Below, in pieces: positions 8,018 to 17,066 of a stretch of DNA of 64,000 nt (positions are counted from its first letter, which is position 1; each line of letters begins with the position of its first letter). The notes below the pieces were generated by a model. It did no database searches. It was not told where the DNA came from and was given only the letters and a program-made list of their open reading frames with translations. A program made the translations under genes and the position numbers. Source of the DNA: JALYGY01 sp963800975 (GTDB lineage Bacteria; Actinomycetota; Rubrobacteria; Rubrobacterales; Rubrobacteraceae); contig CAWDDB010000020.1 in NCBI GenBank assembly GCA_963800975.1, positions 124,001 through 188,000 of the forward strand. Direction: 5' to 3'.

Positions 8018-9343
8018 TTACAACAGCCCCGCGACAACCCCGTAGGTCGCCCAGAGGCCTATACCACCGATGATGAGAAGGGCAACGGTTTCCCACCATT
8101 TGTTGACGTACTCGGGCAGCATGTACTTCTTGCGGGTCGTGAGGATGATCACGCCCACGATAATGATGGGGCCGGTGATGGCTCCCAGCGCGTTACCCGC
8201 GAGCGTCAGTGCTATGAAGCTCGGGGCCATGGGCAGGGAGAAGAGGAGCGGCAGAAAGAGGAGGACTACGATCTGGAGCCAGTTGAACGCCGGATGTTCC
8301 TCGGGGTTCTCGTACGTCTCGATCTGCCTCGAGAATGTGCGCTGCACCCCATCCAGGAGAATCTTGGTGAACCCGAAGGCGAAGACCGGGAAGGTATCGA
8401 AGGTAATGAAGAACAGACCGACCCACAGAAGGACCGGACCTATCGCGCCAACGCCCCTGCCCATCATGGCGGCCAGATCCTCCGGCCCTTCTATGGCAAT
8501 ACCGCCGCTACCGGCCAGGGTCTCGGCCGCGACTATCCAGATCGCCAGGTTGATAATGACCATCGCGAATATGCCGGTCAGGAGATCGATGATCTGGAGC
8601 TTGCGATATGCGGGTCCGTACCAACCCTTGTCTTGCATCAGGTAAGGGTAAAGGAGGTTGGCGGCGGAGCCACCGACAGCCCCTATGATGGCGGCCACGA
8701 TCAATATCGCGCCGAACCCGCCCGTATCAGCTGGCACCCTAAAGACGAGGCCGCTAACGAGCGCTAGAAAGTCTACCCCGTGGAGCGCGACGGCTATCAG
8801 GAACGTCAGCATGAGGATCGCAACAGAGACCTGTCCCAGCCTCTCTAACGTCCTGTACTGATGACCTCTCAAGAGCATGATCGTGGTCAGACCCACGAGG
8901 AGCACTGCGATAACGAAGGTAGCCCAACCTTCGTTACCCACCCTGCCCAACAGGTTGTAGATCGCCGTCGCGGCGCCCTTTATTGCGTAGGTCTGGTAGG
9001 TGAAGCCCAGGATGAAGGCGATAACTCCCACCACCAGCGGCAGTCCTCGCCACAGGCGCCCGAACCCGGCGAGTATCGAGTTATCGCCCTGACTGTTGCA
9101 CAACACGTACTTCCCTATCGCGGATACAAAGAAATAGCGCGCGAACAGCGAGATGACGAGCGCCCACATCAACGCGTACCCGTAGGTCGAACCCGAGACC
9201 GACGCGGACACCAGGTCACCAGCACTTAGCCAGGCCATGGCCACGAGAACACCGGGGCCCAGAGCCCGCACGTACTCCCTGAACGTGGTCGGTACCCTGG
9301 CCCCTGGCGTGCGTTCGGCCCCGTTCGTTACTTCGTCAGCCAT
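8018..9343 (-). CDS. Nramp-family divalent metal transporter (divergent)
   Basis: The 441-aa protein has about 11 hydrophobic segments in the order expected for Nramp (PF01566). The TM1 metal-binding motif DPGN is absent: the position reads AWLSAGDLVSASVSG. The TM6 MPH motif is also absent, with AANLLYPYLMQDKGW there instead. The protein may move Mg2+ or another substrate rather than Mn2+/Fe2+. The ATG at 9343 has GGAGGAGG 11 bases upstream; the GTG at 9373 lacks an SD. It sits alone between the amidohydrolase cluster and the isomerase/DUF993 genes. Confidence 0.8.
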   Translation of the reverse strand: MADEVTNGAERTPGARVPTTFREYVRALGPGVLVAMAWLSAGDLVSASVSGSTYGYALMWALVISLFARYFFVSAIGKYVLCNSQGDNSILAGFGRLWRGLPLVVGVIAFILGFTYQTYAIKGAATAIYNLLGRVGNEGWATFVIAVLLVGLTTIMLLRGHQYRTLERLGQVSVAILMLTFLIAVALHGVDFLALVSGLVFRVPADTGGFGAILIVAAIIGAVGGSAANLLYPYLMQDKGWYGPAYRKLQIIDLLTGIFAMVIINLAIWIVAAETLAGSGGIAIEGPEDLAAMMGRGVGAIGPVLLWVGLFFITFDTFPVFAFGFTKILLDGVQRTFSRQIETYENPEEHPAFNWLQIVVLLFLPLLFSLPMAPSFIALTLAGNALGAITGPIIIVGVIILTTRKKYMLPEYVNKWWETVALLIIGGIGLWATYGVVAGLL

Positions 9344-9453
9344 CGGTTGTCGAGCCTCCTCCCGCTCACCCAACTAGTCCCCACCCTCCATGTTTGCACA
9401 CGGAACGGCTCTTGCAAAGTGATCATCTCAGTGCCTGCCCCACGCCTGCATGA

Positions 9454-9570
9454 TGCGTACCAGCTCCTGCCGATCGCGTGGCGGCCGGGTCCAGCATCAA
9501 GGGCGACTACCCGCCGGACGAGAGGACCCTGGCCGAGTACGCCCGGTGGCGCGAGAGCCGCGACGACTAG
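9454..9570 (+). pseudogene. orphan 3' coding fragment (plus strand)
   Basis: Between two minus genes, the plus strand is open from 9454 to a TAG at 9568-9570 and reads ...SSIKGDYPPDERTLAEYARW RESRDD. The charged, helical, coding-like composition looks like the C-terminus of a lost protein. An in-frame TGA at 9451 precedes it, with no start or SD. The stop overlaps the end of the minus-strand isomerase. I cannot assign a family. Confidence 0.3.
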
Positions 9571-10379
9571 ACGTGTTCGAGGTACCGCCCTTTCGTCAAC
9601 CCAAGTACCCTTTCTCCTGGCATCTCCCAGAGGGCGTTGTTGAAGATCTCGACCTCTATCGGTCCGCCGTACCCGAGGCCGTCCACAGCCTCGCGCATCC
9701 TGCGCAGCTCGATAACACCGTCGCCCATCATGCCGCGCGACACGAGTGGATCCCCGGCGTTCCGCAGCCAGTCGTTTACGTGGAACCCGAGGGTGTAGCC
9801 GGCGGCCCGCTCTATCTCGGGGTATAGCTCTGGATCCCACCACACGTGGTAGACGTCTATGACCACCCCGACCTGCGACGTGTTCAGCCGCTCGACGATG
9901 TCGTTGGCCTGGCCTAGCGTCACCACCACGGAGCGATCCGCCGCGAAGGCCGGGTGAAGCGGCTCTATGCCGAGCCTCACCCCCGCGTCTTCGGCGTGGG
10001 GCACGAGCCACTCGATCCCCTCCTCGACTGTCCTCCTGGCCCCATCGATGTCCCGATCCGGCACGCCCCCGCAGACGAGGACGAGGACGTCGGTGCCGAG
10101 GGTGGCCGCCTCCTCTATGGCCCGGCGGTTGTCTTCGAGGCGGTCCCGGCGCTCTGCGGCGGTCGCGGCGGGGAACATTCCGCCGCGGCAGAGGCTCGAG
10201 ACCCCCAGGCCGCTCTCGCGCACGATCTTCGCGCTGTTGTCCAGGCCGGTTTCCGCCACCTTGTCGCGCCACGGAGCGATCCAGGGTATCCCCGCGTTCA
10301 CGCAACCCTCGACCGCCTCGCGCAGGGACCAGTTCTTCACGGTCATCGTGTTGAGGCTCAACCGCGCGAGATCTTGCAC
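9567..10379 (-). CDS. sugar phosphate isomerase/epimerase (AP-endonuclease-2-like TIM barrel)
   Basis: A 270-aa TIM-barrel enzyme. The four expected metal ligands are visible: Glu in LGIEPLHP (about 140), Asp/His in VIDVYHVWWD (about 178), His in GFHVNDW (about 203) and Glu in IEVEIFN (about 245). Members usually isomerise or epimerise sugars or sugar derivatives. The GTG start directly abuts the stop of the DUF993 gene (no gap), so the two are one transcription unit and likely act in sequence on one substrate. Confidence 0.85.
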   Translation of the reverse strand: MQDLARLSLNTMTVKNWSLREAVEGCVNAGIPWIAPWRDKVAETGLDNSAKIVRESGLGVSSLCRGGMFPAATAAERRDRLEDNRRAIEEAATLGTDVLVLVCGGVPDRDIDGARRTVEEGIEWLVPHAEDAGVRLGIEPLHPAFAADRSVVVTLGQANDIVERLNTSQVGVVIDVYHVWWDPELYPEIERAAGYTLGFHVNDWLRNAGDPLVSRGMMGDGVIELRRMREAVDGLGYGGPIEVEIFNNALWEMPGERVLGLTKGRYLEHV

Positions 10380-11549
10380 CTAGGCTACCCCCGCCACCGC
10401 GAGCACGCGGCGCATCCGTTCGGAGGCGAGATCCGGGTCGGAGAGCAGCCCAGCCTGGTCGGCGAGCACGAAGAGCTCAGCGAGGTGGACCACCGAGCGG
10501 GCTCCCTCCTGTCCCCCCACCATCCTGAAGTGATCCTGGTGCCCGTTGAGGTACGCCAGAAAGACGACCCCAGTCTTGTAGTAGCGGGTGGGCTCCTTGA
10601 AGATGTGCCGGCTGAGCGCCACGGTGGGGTCCAGGATCTCCTTGTAGCGCTCCGTCTCCCCGGCATCGAGCGCCCGCAGGGCGGCCGAGGCCGAGGGGGC
10701 GATGGCGTCGAAGATGCCAAGGAGGGCGTCCGAGTATCCTTCCTCGTCGCCGAGGATGAGATCCGGGTAGTTGAAGTCGTCGCCGCTGTACATCTTGACG
10801 TTCTCGGGCAGGCGACGGCGCATCTCGATCTCGCGCCCCGCGTCGAGCAGGGAGACCTTTATGCCGTCGACCTTGTCGGCGTGATCCTCCATGATCGAGA
10901 GACACACGTCGGTCGCCTCGTCGAGGTCCTGGTGGCCCCAGTAGCCGCCCAAGGCAGGGTCGAACATCTCCCCGAGCCAGTGGATGATGACGGGGGAGGA
11001 GACCTGGGAGAGTATCGCGCCGTAGACATCGGCGTAGTCGTCGGGGTCCTTTGCGCAGGAGGCAAGGGCACGGCTTGCCATCAGGATGACGCGGCCCCCT
11101 TCGCCCTCGACGAAGCCGACCTGCTCCTCGTAGGCCCGCACCACGTCGTCGAGCGCGGCGTCGGGGGAGGGAGGAAGGTGGTCGGTCCCCGCACCGCAGG
11201 CGGCGCGGTCCTCGGCTCCCTCGGCGCGCGCCTCGGCGAGCGTGCGGCGGATGAGCTCCTGGCTCGCCTCCCAGTCCAGGCCCATCCCCCTCTGGGCGGT
11301 GTCCATGGCCTCGGCGACGGAGAGTCCCAGCGACCACAGGTGACGCCGGTAGGCCAGCGTCGCCTCCCAGTCTGCCGCGACCTCCAGGGTCGGGTTCACA
11401 TCCGCCAGCGGGTCCGCCACGACGTGGGCCGCGGCATAGGCGACCCGGCTCTTCGACGGGTCCGCGGGGGTTACCGGCACGGATTCACCCGAGGGTGCGT
11501 AAGGCGAGAGGCCCCCGCCCGTCCTCGGCAGCATCAGCTCCTTAAGCAC
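10380..11549 (-). CDS. dihydrodipicolinate synthase-like protein (DUF993)
   Basis: A 389-aa protein that I recognise as DUF993, a (beta/alpha)8 family related to class I pyruvate aldolases. A candidate Schiff-base lysine is in VDGIKVSLLD (about residue 225); another conserved-looking block is PVIIHWLGEMFDPALGGYWG (about 180-199). The reaction is probably aldol cleavage or dehydration of a sugar acid, but the family is uncharacterised. It starts at a GTG overlapping the end of a 50-aa membrane protein by 8 bases and abuts the isomerase downstream. Confidence 0.75.
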   Translation of the reverse strand: MLKELMLPRTGGGLSPYAPSGESVPVTPADPSKSRVAYAAAHVVADPLADVNPTLEVAADWEATLAYRRHLWSLGLSVAEAMDTAQRGMGLDWEASQELIRRTLAEARAEGAEDRAACGAGTDHLPPSPDAALDDVVRAYEEQVGFVEGEGGRVILMASRALASCAKDPDDYADVYGAILSQVSSPVIIHWLGEMFDPALGGYWGHQDLDEATDVCLSIMEDHADKVDGIKVSLLDAGREIEMRRRLPENVKMYSGDDFNYPDLILGDEEGYSDALLGIFDAIAPSASAALRALDAGETERYKEILDPTVALSRHIFKEPTRYYKTGVVFLAYLNGHQDHFRMVGGQEGARSVVHLAELFVLADQAGLLSDPDLASERMRRVLAVAGVA

Positions 11550-11694
11550 GCCCGAACTCCTTCTCGGCCGCGAGTCCGAGATAGATCGAGCCCAGGACGA
11601 GCGCGATCACCGGCCCGATGCGCAACACGAGGATGATCAGGACTATCAGGACGATCGCGATGGCCGTGTGCAGCAATATCAACGCGTCGCTCAA
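11542..11694 (-). CDS. small single-pass membrane protein (50 aa)
   Basis: A minus-strand frame starts at a TTG (11694) preceded by GGGAGGG 4 bases upstream. It encodes a 50-aa protein dominated by one long hydrophobic run (AIAIVLIVLIILVL...VIALVLG) and ends in AAEKEFGRA with TAA at 11542. It overlaps the DUF993 start by 8 bases, as expected for translational coupling. No family is recognised. It may be a membrane partner or leftover transporter subunit of the DUF993/isomerase operon. Confidence 0.6.
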   Translation of the reverse strand: MSDALILLHTAIAIVLIVLIILVLRIGPVIALVLGSIYLGLAAEKEFGRA

Positions 11695-11795
11695 GCTACC
11701 CTCCCGTGGACTCGCCTAGTGGAAGGCATGTTACGCAGCCCACCGCCCACGCGCCCCACACAACAGGTTTCGGGTCAGGTATCGATAATCCCACG

Positions 11796-11883
11796 TAGGG
11801 GCGATTCGCGAACCGCCCCTATCGCGCGAACCGCCCCAATACGCACATGGAACCATGCATTGCGGGGATCAATACCCCCGCAA
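11796..11883. repeat. intergenic palindromes and a dispersed CGCGAACCGCCCC repeat
   Basis: In the 207-base gap before the solute-binding-protein gene's 3' end, 11796-11821 is a 26-base palindrome (TAGGGGCG..TTCGCGAA..CGCCCCTA) with one mismatched pair. A second half-copy, CGCGAACCGCCCCA, follows at 11825-11838. A hairpin TTGCGGGG (11860-11867) / CCCCGCAA (11876-11883) with an 8-base loop comes next. The 15-mer at 11807-11821 recurs exactly at 32353-32367. The hairpins could terminate the importer transcript. Confidence 0.55.
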
Positions 11884-11901
11884 CGCGCCCCACCCTGAAT
11901 A

Positions 11902-12933
11902 TCAGTTCTGTTCTGCGGGACCGAGCTCCTCGACGGCCTGGGTGATCGGCCCGCGGTCCACCACCTCCGAGAGGCTCGGTGCGCCTGCGCCGAGCAGGTC
12001 GAGCTCCTCCATGCGGCCCAGCGTGTACTCGAGGCGGTCCTCCTCCAGGCCCTCGTCGACGGGGAAGGCATTGTGCTCGACGAGCAGCGTCTCGTAGGCG
12101 CTGTCTATGACCTCGGGGTCGAAGCCCGTCGTCTCGGCCACGATCTGTACCGTCTCCTCGCGGTTCTCGTACATGAACCTGTGCGCCTCGATTATCGCGG
12201 TAAGGAACCGAACGGCGGTGTCCTCGTTCTCCGCGAGCCAGCCTTTGTCCACGAAGTAGGTCCCGTAGTAATAGTCTGGCTCCAGGTCGTAGAGGTCCAC
12301 GAGCTCGGAGAAGCCCTCGTCCTGGTTCATCACCTCGACGGTCTGCTCGGACTGCAGGATGGCCGAGGAGATCTGGCCCGAGAGGAGGGCCCCGATGTAC
12401 GCGTTGGACTCCACGGGCCGGTAGGTCACGTCGTCGGGGGTCAGACCTTCGGTCTGCAGCACCATGCGGGTCATCACCTCGCGGAAGGCGCCGACGTCCT
12501 GGATGCCGAGGCTCTCGCCCTCCAGGTCCGCGACGGTCCCGATCGAATCGGGCGTCACCATGGAGACCGTCAGACGGTCGGCGTAGCCGCCGATGATGGC
12601 GAAGTTCGCGCCCTCGGACGCGGCCTGGACGACGGGCTCGATGCTCGAGGCCCCGATCTGCAGGTCGCCGGAGACGACGGCCTGGGAGACGTCGACGCCG
12701 GACCCGAAGTTGCGCGTCTCTACCTGGAGGCCCTGCTCCTCGAAGAACCCCTGGGCCTCGGCCACGGCGACGTCCGAGTTTGCGAAGCTGGTCTGGGCCG
12801 TGGGCAGACCCACGATTATGGTGTCGCCCGAGCCACCGCCCGCGGAGCCTCCGCCTCCAGAGCCACCGCACGCCGCGACGACGAGGCAGGCGGCGATCAA
12901 CAAGATTACGGTTATCACGCGCGTTGCTGGCAC
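11902..12933 (-). CDS. ABC transporter substrate-binding lipoprotein (NMT1/SsuA-like)
   Basis: A 343-aa secreted protein. It has a lipoprotein signal with lipobox VVAAC (about residues 18-22) followed by a Gly/Ser linker, then an NMT1/THI5-like periplasmic-binding fold (IIVGLPTAQTSFANSDVAVAEAQGFFEEQG). The family binds thiamine precursors, alkanesulfonates, taurine, nitrate and aromatic acids; the ligand here is not evident. The GTG at 12933 has AGGAGG 6 bases upstream and places the signal peptide at the N-terminus. It is the third gene of the ATPase-permease-binding protein unit, 17 bases after the permease. Confidence 0.88.
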   Translation of the reverse strand: MPATRVITVILLIAACLVVAACGGSGGGGSAGGGSGDTIIVGLPTAQTSFANSDVAVAEAQGFFEEQGLQVETRNFGSGVDVSQAVVSGDLQIGASSIEPVVQAASEGANFAIIGGYADRLTVSMVTPDSIGTVADLEGESLGIQDVGAFREVMTRMVLQTEGLTPDDVTYRPVESNAYIGALLSGQISSAILQSEQTVEVMNQDEGFSELVDLYDLEPDYYYGTYFVDKGWLAENEDTAVRFLTAIIEAHRFMYENREETVQIVAETTGFDPEVIDSAYETLLVEHNAFPVDEGLEEDRLEYTLGRMEELDLLGAGAPSLSEVVDRGPITQAVEELGPAEQN

Positions 12934-12950
12934 TATGCGCCTCCTATGTC

Positions 12951-13784
12951 CTATCTGGACGCCGAACGCCATGGAGCCATGCGTCCCTCAACCCACTCGA
13001 GCACGGCCGTCAGCGTGACCCCGAGGATCATCAGCACGACGATCGGCACGAACGTCCTCGAGGTCTGGAACGAGTTCGCGTTGGAGACCACCAGGAACCC
13101 GAGCCCTGCGAGCGCCGTGTAGAACTCGGCCACGATCACCCCGATCAGGCCCCTCCCTATCCCGAGCCTGATGCCCGTCACGATATAGGGCAGCGCCGAG
13201 GGCAACACGAGGTCTAGCCAGAGCCGGCGCTCGCTCGAACGGAACGTACGGGCCACCTCCACTAGCCTTGCGTCCACCTCGCGCACCCCGCGCGTGGTGT
13301 TTATGAGCACGGGGAAGATGACGAACAGGGTCACTATCACGATCCGTGACGTTACTCCGAACCCGAACCACAACACGAACACGGGTATCAGGGCGACCAT
13401 GGGCGTCGCGTAGAGCGCGTTCACCGGAAGGTCGAGCAGCGCGGCCGCGACGGCGCTCCTGCCGGTCAGCAGCCCGAGCGCCACGCCCAGGATGGTCCCG
13501 AGCACCAGGCCGGCGGCGAGCACGATCATGCTCTGCCCGAGCGCCTTGAGGAGGGTGCCGTCCAGGAGCATGTCGTAAGCGGATTGCGCCACGGCGGTCG
13601 GGTAGGTAAAGAGGATCGGGTTGGTGTTGCGGCCGTAGATCTCCCAGGCCACGAGGATCACGACCACGGCGAGGCAACGCAGTAGCCAGACCTCCCTGCG
13701 GCTCAACTCGCCCTTCTGTCGCTTCCTCTTCGACGCCCGGGCACCGCCGGACGCGCCGGGGGTGCTAGCTGCTTGAGTGCTCAT
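12951..13784 (-). CDS. ABC transporter permease (SsuC/TauC-like)
   Basis: A 277-aa inner-membrane permease with about six membrane segments and the BPD_transp_1 fold; the EAA-type cytoplasmic loop lies around VEVARTFRSSERRLWLDLVLP (split here across two helices). The Arg/Lys-rich first 35 residues are cytoplasmic. It overlaps the ATPase gene by 20 bases and is followed by its binding protein, forming a complete importer. Confidence 0.88.
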   Translation of the reverse strand: MSTQAASTPGASGGARASKRKRQKGELSRREVWLLRCLAVVVILVAWEIYGRNTNPILFTYPTAVAQSAYDMLLDGTLLKALGQSMIVLAAGLVLGTILGVALGLLTGRSAVAAALLDLPVNALYATPMVALIPVFVLWFGFGVTSRIVIVTLFVIFPVLINTTRGVREVDARLVEVARTFRSSERRLWLDLVLPSALPYIVTGIRLGIGRGLIGVIVAEFYTALAGLGFLVVSNANSFQTSRTFVPIVVLMILGVTLTAVLEWVEGRMAPWRSASR

Positions 13785-14559
13785 AGGTATCCGTCTTCTC
13801 CTCCTCGCCTTGCAAGGCGCTCCAGATCTTGTTCCTCAGGCGAGTGTGTTCGGGATGGGACCTTATGCCTTGCGGGTTTCTCGGCCGGTCGATCGGGACC
13901 TCGAGCTCGAGCTCCAGGCGTCCCGGCCTCCCCCTGAGGACCGCGATCCTGTCGCCGAGAAGGATCGCCTCGTCTATGTCGTGGGTGACGAGGATCGCCG
14001 TCGTCTCCATCTGACCTTCCCAGAGGCTCAGCAGCTCGGACTGCAGCTCCTCGCGCGTGAGCGCGTCGACCGCGCTGAACGGCTCATCCATCAGCAGCAC
14101 CTTCGGCTCGATTGCGAGCGCGCGGGCTATCCCGACGCGCTGCTGCATCCCGCCCGAGAGCTGGTATGGGTAGTGCCCGGCGTTCTCGGAGAGGTGCATC
14201 ACCCCGAGCAGCCTGTCCACGACGCCGCTTTCATCGCGCCGGCCCTGCACCGAGAGCCCGTACTCGACGTTGGCCCGCACCGTCTTCCACGGAAATAGCC
14301 CGAAGGACTGGAAGATCATGGCCACGGACGGGCTGGGCTCGGTGATCTCCTCGTTCTCGAGAAGGATCCGGCCCCGGTAAGGCGGGATGAGCCCGGCCAT
14401 GGCCCGCAGCAGGGTGGTCTTCCCGCCGCCCGAGGTGCCAACTATGCAGAGCACCTCGTGCTCCCTGACTTCCAGGGAGACTCCGTCCACTACCACGTTG
14501 TCCCCAAATGCCATCGACACGTCCTCGAGGCAAATCTTGGGTTCTCCTGCGTTCATCAT
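13765..14559 (-). CDS. ABC transporter ATP-binding protein (SsuB/TauB-like)
   Basis: A 264-aa ATPase with Walker A GTSGGGKTT (about 42-50), Q-loop IFQSFGLFPW, signature LSGGMQQR (about 142), Walker B VLLMDEP and the His switch LVTHD. It belongs to the nitrate/sulfonate/taurine class. The start is the tandem ATG at 14559. An apparently longer frame that joins it to the upstream alcohol dehydrogenase is produced by a frameshift in that gene. It overlaps the permease by 20 bases. Confidence 0.9.
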   Translation of the reverse strand: MMNAGEPKICLEDVSMAFGDNVVVDGVSLEVREHEVLCIVGTSGGGKTTLLRAMAGLIPPYRGRILLENEEITEPSPSVAMIFQSFGLFPWKTVRANVEYGLSVQGRRDESGVVDRLLGVMHLSENAGHYPYQLSGGMQQRVGIARALAIEPKVLLMDEPFSAVDALTREELQSELLSLWEGQMETTAILVTHDIDEAILLGDRIAVLRGRPGRLELELEVPIDRPRNPQGIRSHPEHTRLRNKIWSALQGEEEKTDTYEHSSS

Positions 14560-14579
14560 CTCTCTTCCCCTGCGTTCCC

Positions 14580-15687
14580 CTATGGAACGACGACTATCTT
14601 GAGCGGGTCGTCGATCCTCTCCCTCATGACGCGGAACGCCTCGGCGATGTCCTCCAGCGGGAACCGGTGGGTGACCATCTCGGCCCCGCGGAACCTCCCC
14701 TGCGCGGCCAGCGAGACGGCGCGCTTCACGTTGTTGCCGCCCTCGCCGCGGGTGGTGTACATGGTGATGTCGCTCCTGACGATGGAGCTGAGATCCAGGG
14801 TCACCGGCCCGCCGTAGAAGGCGACGAAGAGGATCTTGCCTCCCCGCTTGGTTACGCTCGCGCACTGCTGGGGCGTGTCGGTCGCGCCGGAACACTCGAT
14901 AGCGAGGTCGACCCCGGCGCCGCCGGTGAGCCGCATGATGGCCTCGACGGGGTCGCTCTCTCGCGCGTTGATCACGTGGTTCGCGCCGAGCTTGCGGCCC
15001 ATCTCCAGGCGGCTCTCGCGGGTGCCGACCAGGATCACGCTGTTCGCCCCGAGCTGCCTGCACGTCTGCACGGTGGTTAGCCCGACCGGACCGGGGCCGA
15101 AGACGGCCACGTCCTGCCCGACGATGAAACCGCCTGTCGCGTCGAGGCCGTAGAGCCCCGTCCCGGCCGTCGTGATCAGGACGGCGTCCTCGTAGGTGAC
15201 CTCTGGCCGGCATCTTGTAGAGGGAGCTCGAGTTGTGCAGCGCGTACTCGGCGAACCCGCCGTCCGTGGTCATGCCCGAGGCGCGGTGGCCGAGCCTGCG
15301 GTTGCCGTAGTTCAGGCAGGCGGTGTACTTCCCGATCAGGCAGTTATCGCAGCTGCCGCAGCCGTGGTGAGCCTCGATGCACACTTTGTCGCCCACGGCG
15401 AAGTCATCGACCGTATCGCCGAGGGCGACCACGGTACCGGTCCACTCGTGGCCAGGGGTGAACTCCCCGAAGGGCGGGGTCTGCGGGAAGTGGCCGTCGA
15501 AGATTTTGAGGTCCGTGCCGCAGGTGCCGCACATCGCGACCTTTACCAGCACCTCGTCGCTACCGGGCCTGGGGATCGGCTTGTCTACCACCCGAATGTC
15601 CTGGGGGCCGAACAGCACCGCCGCCCGCATGCTCTCCGGTAGCGCCTCGCCCTGCTCTTCGCGTGTGCCCATCTGAGATGTCGTCAT
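14580..15687 (-). CDS. zinc-dependent alcohol dehydrogenase (MDR family), frameshifted
   Basis: A medium-chain dehydrogenase of about 368 aa once one base is removed. The N-terminal part has the catalytic-zinc Cys (CGTCGTDLKIFDGH), the GHEWTG box and structural-zinc cysteines (CGSCDNCLIGKYTAC). The NAD(P)-binding part has VFGPGPVGL. The reading frame breaks near 15203 (CTCT): the first frame runs to KMPA and the second resumes at EVTYEDAVL. The ATG at 15687 has AAGGAG upstream. It lies between the Tm-1-like gene and the ABC ATPase in the large minus cluster and probably oxidises the imported polyol or hydroxy acid. The frameshift is more likely a sequence error than inactivation, because both halves are well conserved. 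Confidence 0.82.
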
Positions 15688-15703
15688 CGCCTCTCCTTTC
15701 CCT

Positions 15704-17065
15704 CTACGGCGCAGAGGTTGGATCTCGTTCTGCTCGGCTGCCTGCGTCAGGATCCGTCCATGCGCTCCTTCGAGGTCTCCTCGTCTCCGGTCCTGACCTC
15801 GCGGCAACGCCGGCCGCCTGTTGGTCCTCCTGGCCTGGGCCGTCGAGGAACCCGAGCACCGTCTCGGCGGCGAGCTCCGCGAATGCGGGGTCGTTTATGG
15901 CCATGTCCAGCTCGCGCAGCTGGATCGACGCGTCCAGCCGCTCGCGCAGGACCTCGACAAGGGCGGCGTTGGCCTCTGGGTCGTGCAGTATCTCGCTGGG
16001 GCTGCCCACCTCGGACCAGCCGCTCGCCGGTATGAGGACCGCGACGGGCCCCCTAGCGAGGCGTTGAGACGATCGGCCATCAGGCCTCCGACCCGCCGCA
16101 GCTCCTCGCCGCTCGTTCGCACGTTGGTGTTGTACGGGTTGTGGTGGTGCGTTCTACGATCCCTGAGCCTCTGCGGTATCGTCTCGGGCGGGCCGAAGCA
16201 GAAGTACTCGAGCCCGCCGGGCACGACGACCTGGGGGATGCCCAGACGCCCGGCCGCCGTGAGCCGTCCTGGCCTGACCGGCGCGTAGATGTCTTCGGGG
16301 TAGAGCTCGCCGAGCAACTCGTGCGTCGTGAGGTCGAGCACCGCCTCGATGGCCCCCTCCTCGATAAGCCTCTCCATGGCGGAGCCGCAGGCCCCCGAGG
16401 CGTGGAACGGCACCACGGGGCGGCCGGCCTCGGCGAGGCGCTGCCATCGCCGCGACCACCGCGCGGTGGGTGTTGCCGAAGGCCGTTATGGCGACGGACT
16501 TCGGCGCCGGCCTCGAGGCGAACTCCTCCTCGGCCTCGGCCATGCCGACCACGGCGGCCGCGGCCTTGGCCAGCACGCGCTCGATCACGGGGTTGGGCCC
16601 GCCGAGCAGGTCCCCGACGGAGAAGAGCATCGCGATATCGCTGTCGCCGACGTATTTGCGGACGTCGCCCGAGGCGACCGTCGAGACGATGAGCTTGGGC
16701 GGGCCGACCGGCAGCGCCCGCATCGCGATCGAGGCTATGGCCGTGCCCTGGTTGCCGCCCACACCTATGACGCCGGCGAGCTGCCCGGCCTCGTGCCTCT
16801 GCGAGAGGAGGCGCGCCGCGCCCTCCCCCATCGCGCGCATCGCCTCGTCGCGGCGGCGGGAGGAGCGCAGCTCGGCCACGCTGGCGCCGCCCACTCGCGC
16901 TATCTCCTCGGCCGCGACGTCGGCCAGCCCCTCGGGGGCGGCGCCCAGACCGACATCGAAGACGGTGGCTAGCCAGCCCCGGTCCTCGATGCGCCGCCTC
17001 AGGTAGGCGGCCTCGCCGGCCTTCGTGTCCAGCGTGGCCAGGATGACGATGCTGCGCGCCTCCAC
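15704..17065 (-). CDS. Tm-1-like ATP-binding domain protein (UPF0261), frameshifted
   Basis: About 450 aa if two compensating frameshifts are repaired: an extra base near 16437 and a lost G in the run at 16049-16053. The first section (ILATLDTKAGEAAYLRRRIE...VGVGGNQGTA) and the second (VPFHASGACGSAMERLIEEG...PGGLEYF) are the two halves of UPF0261. The third (GSPSEILHDPEANAALVEVL) is its usual C-terminus. The last 30 residues look like read-through. UPF0261 proteins are related to the tomato Tm-1 viral inhibitor; the enzymatic role is unknown. Only 1 base separates it from the creatininase/aldolase gene. Confidence 0.8.
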
Positions 17066-17066
17066 C

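Noticed and set aside
9954..11636. A 560-codon plus-strand open frame.
   Set aside because: Antisense to the isomerase and DUF993 genes; no recognisable domain or SD.
11796..11883. Short palindromic repeats considered as a CRISPR array.
   Set aside because: Only two irregular units with no unique spacers of constant length and no cas genes.
13765..15807. An open frame that seems to fuse an alcohol dehydrogenase with an ABC ATPase (about 680 residues).
   Set aside because: The middle section is non-conserved Arg/Gly-rich shadow sequence; the dehydrogenase C-terminus lies intact in another frame, so this is a frameshift artefact.
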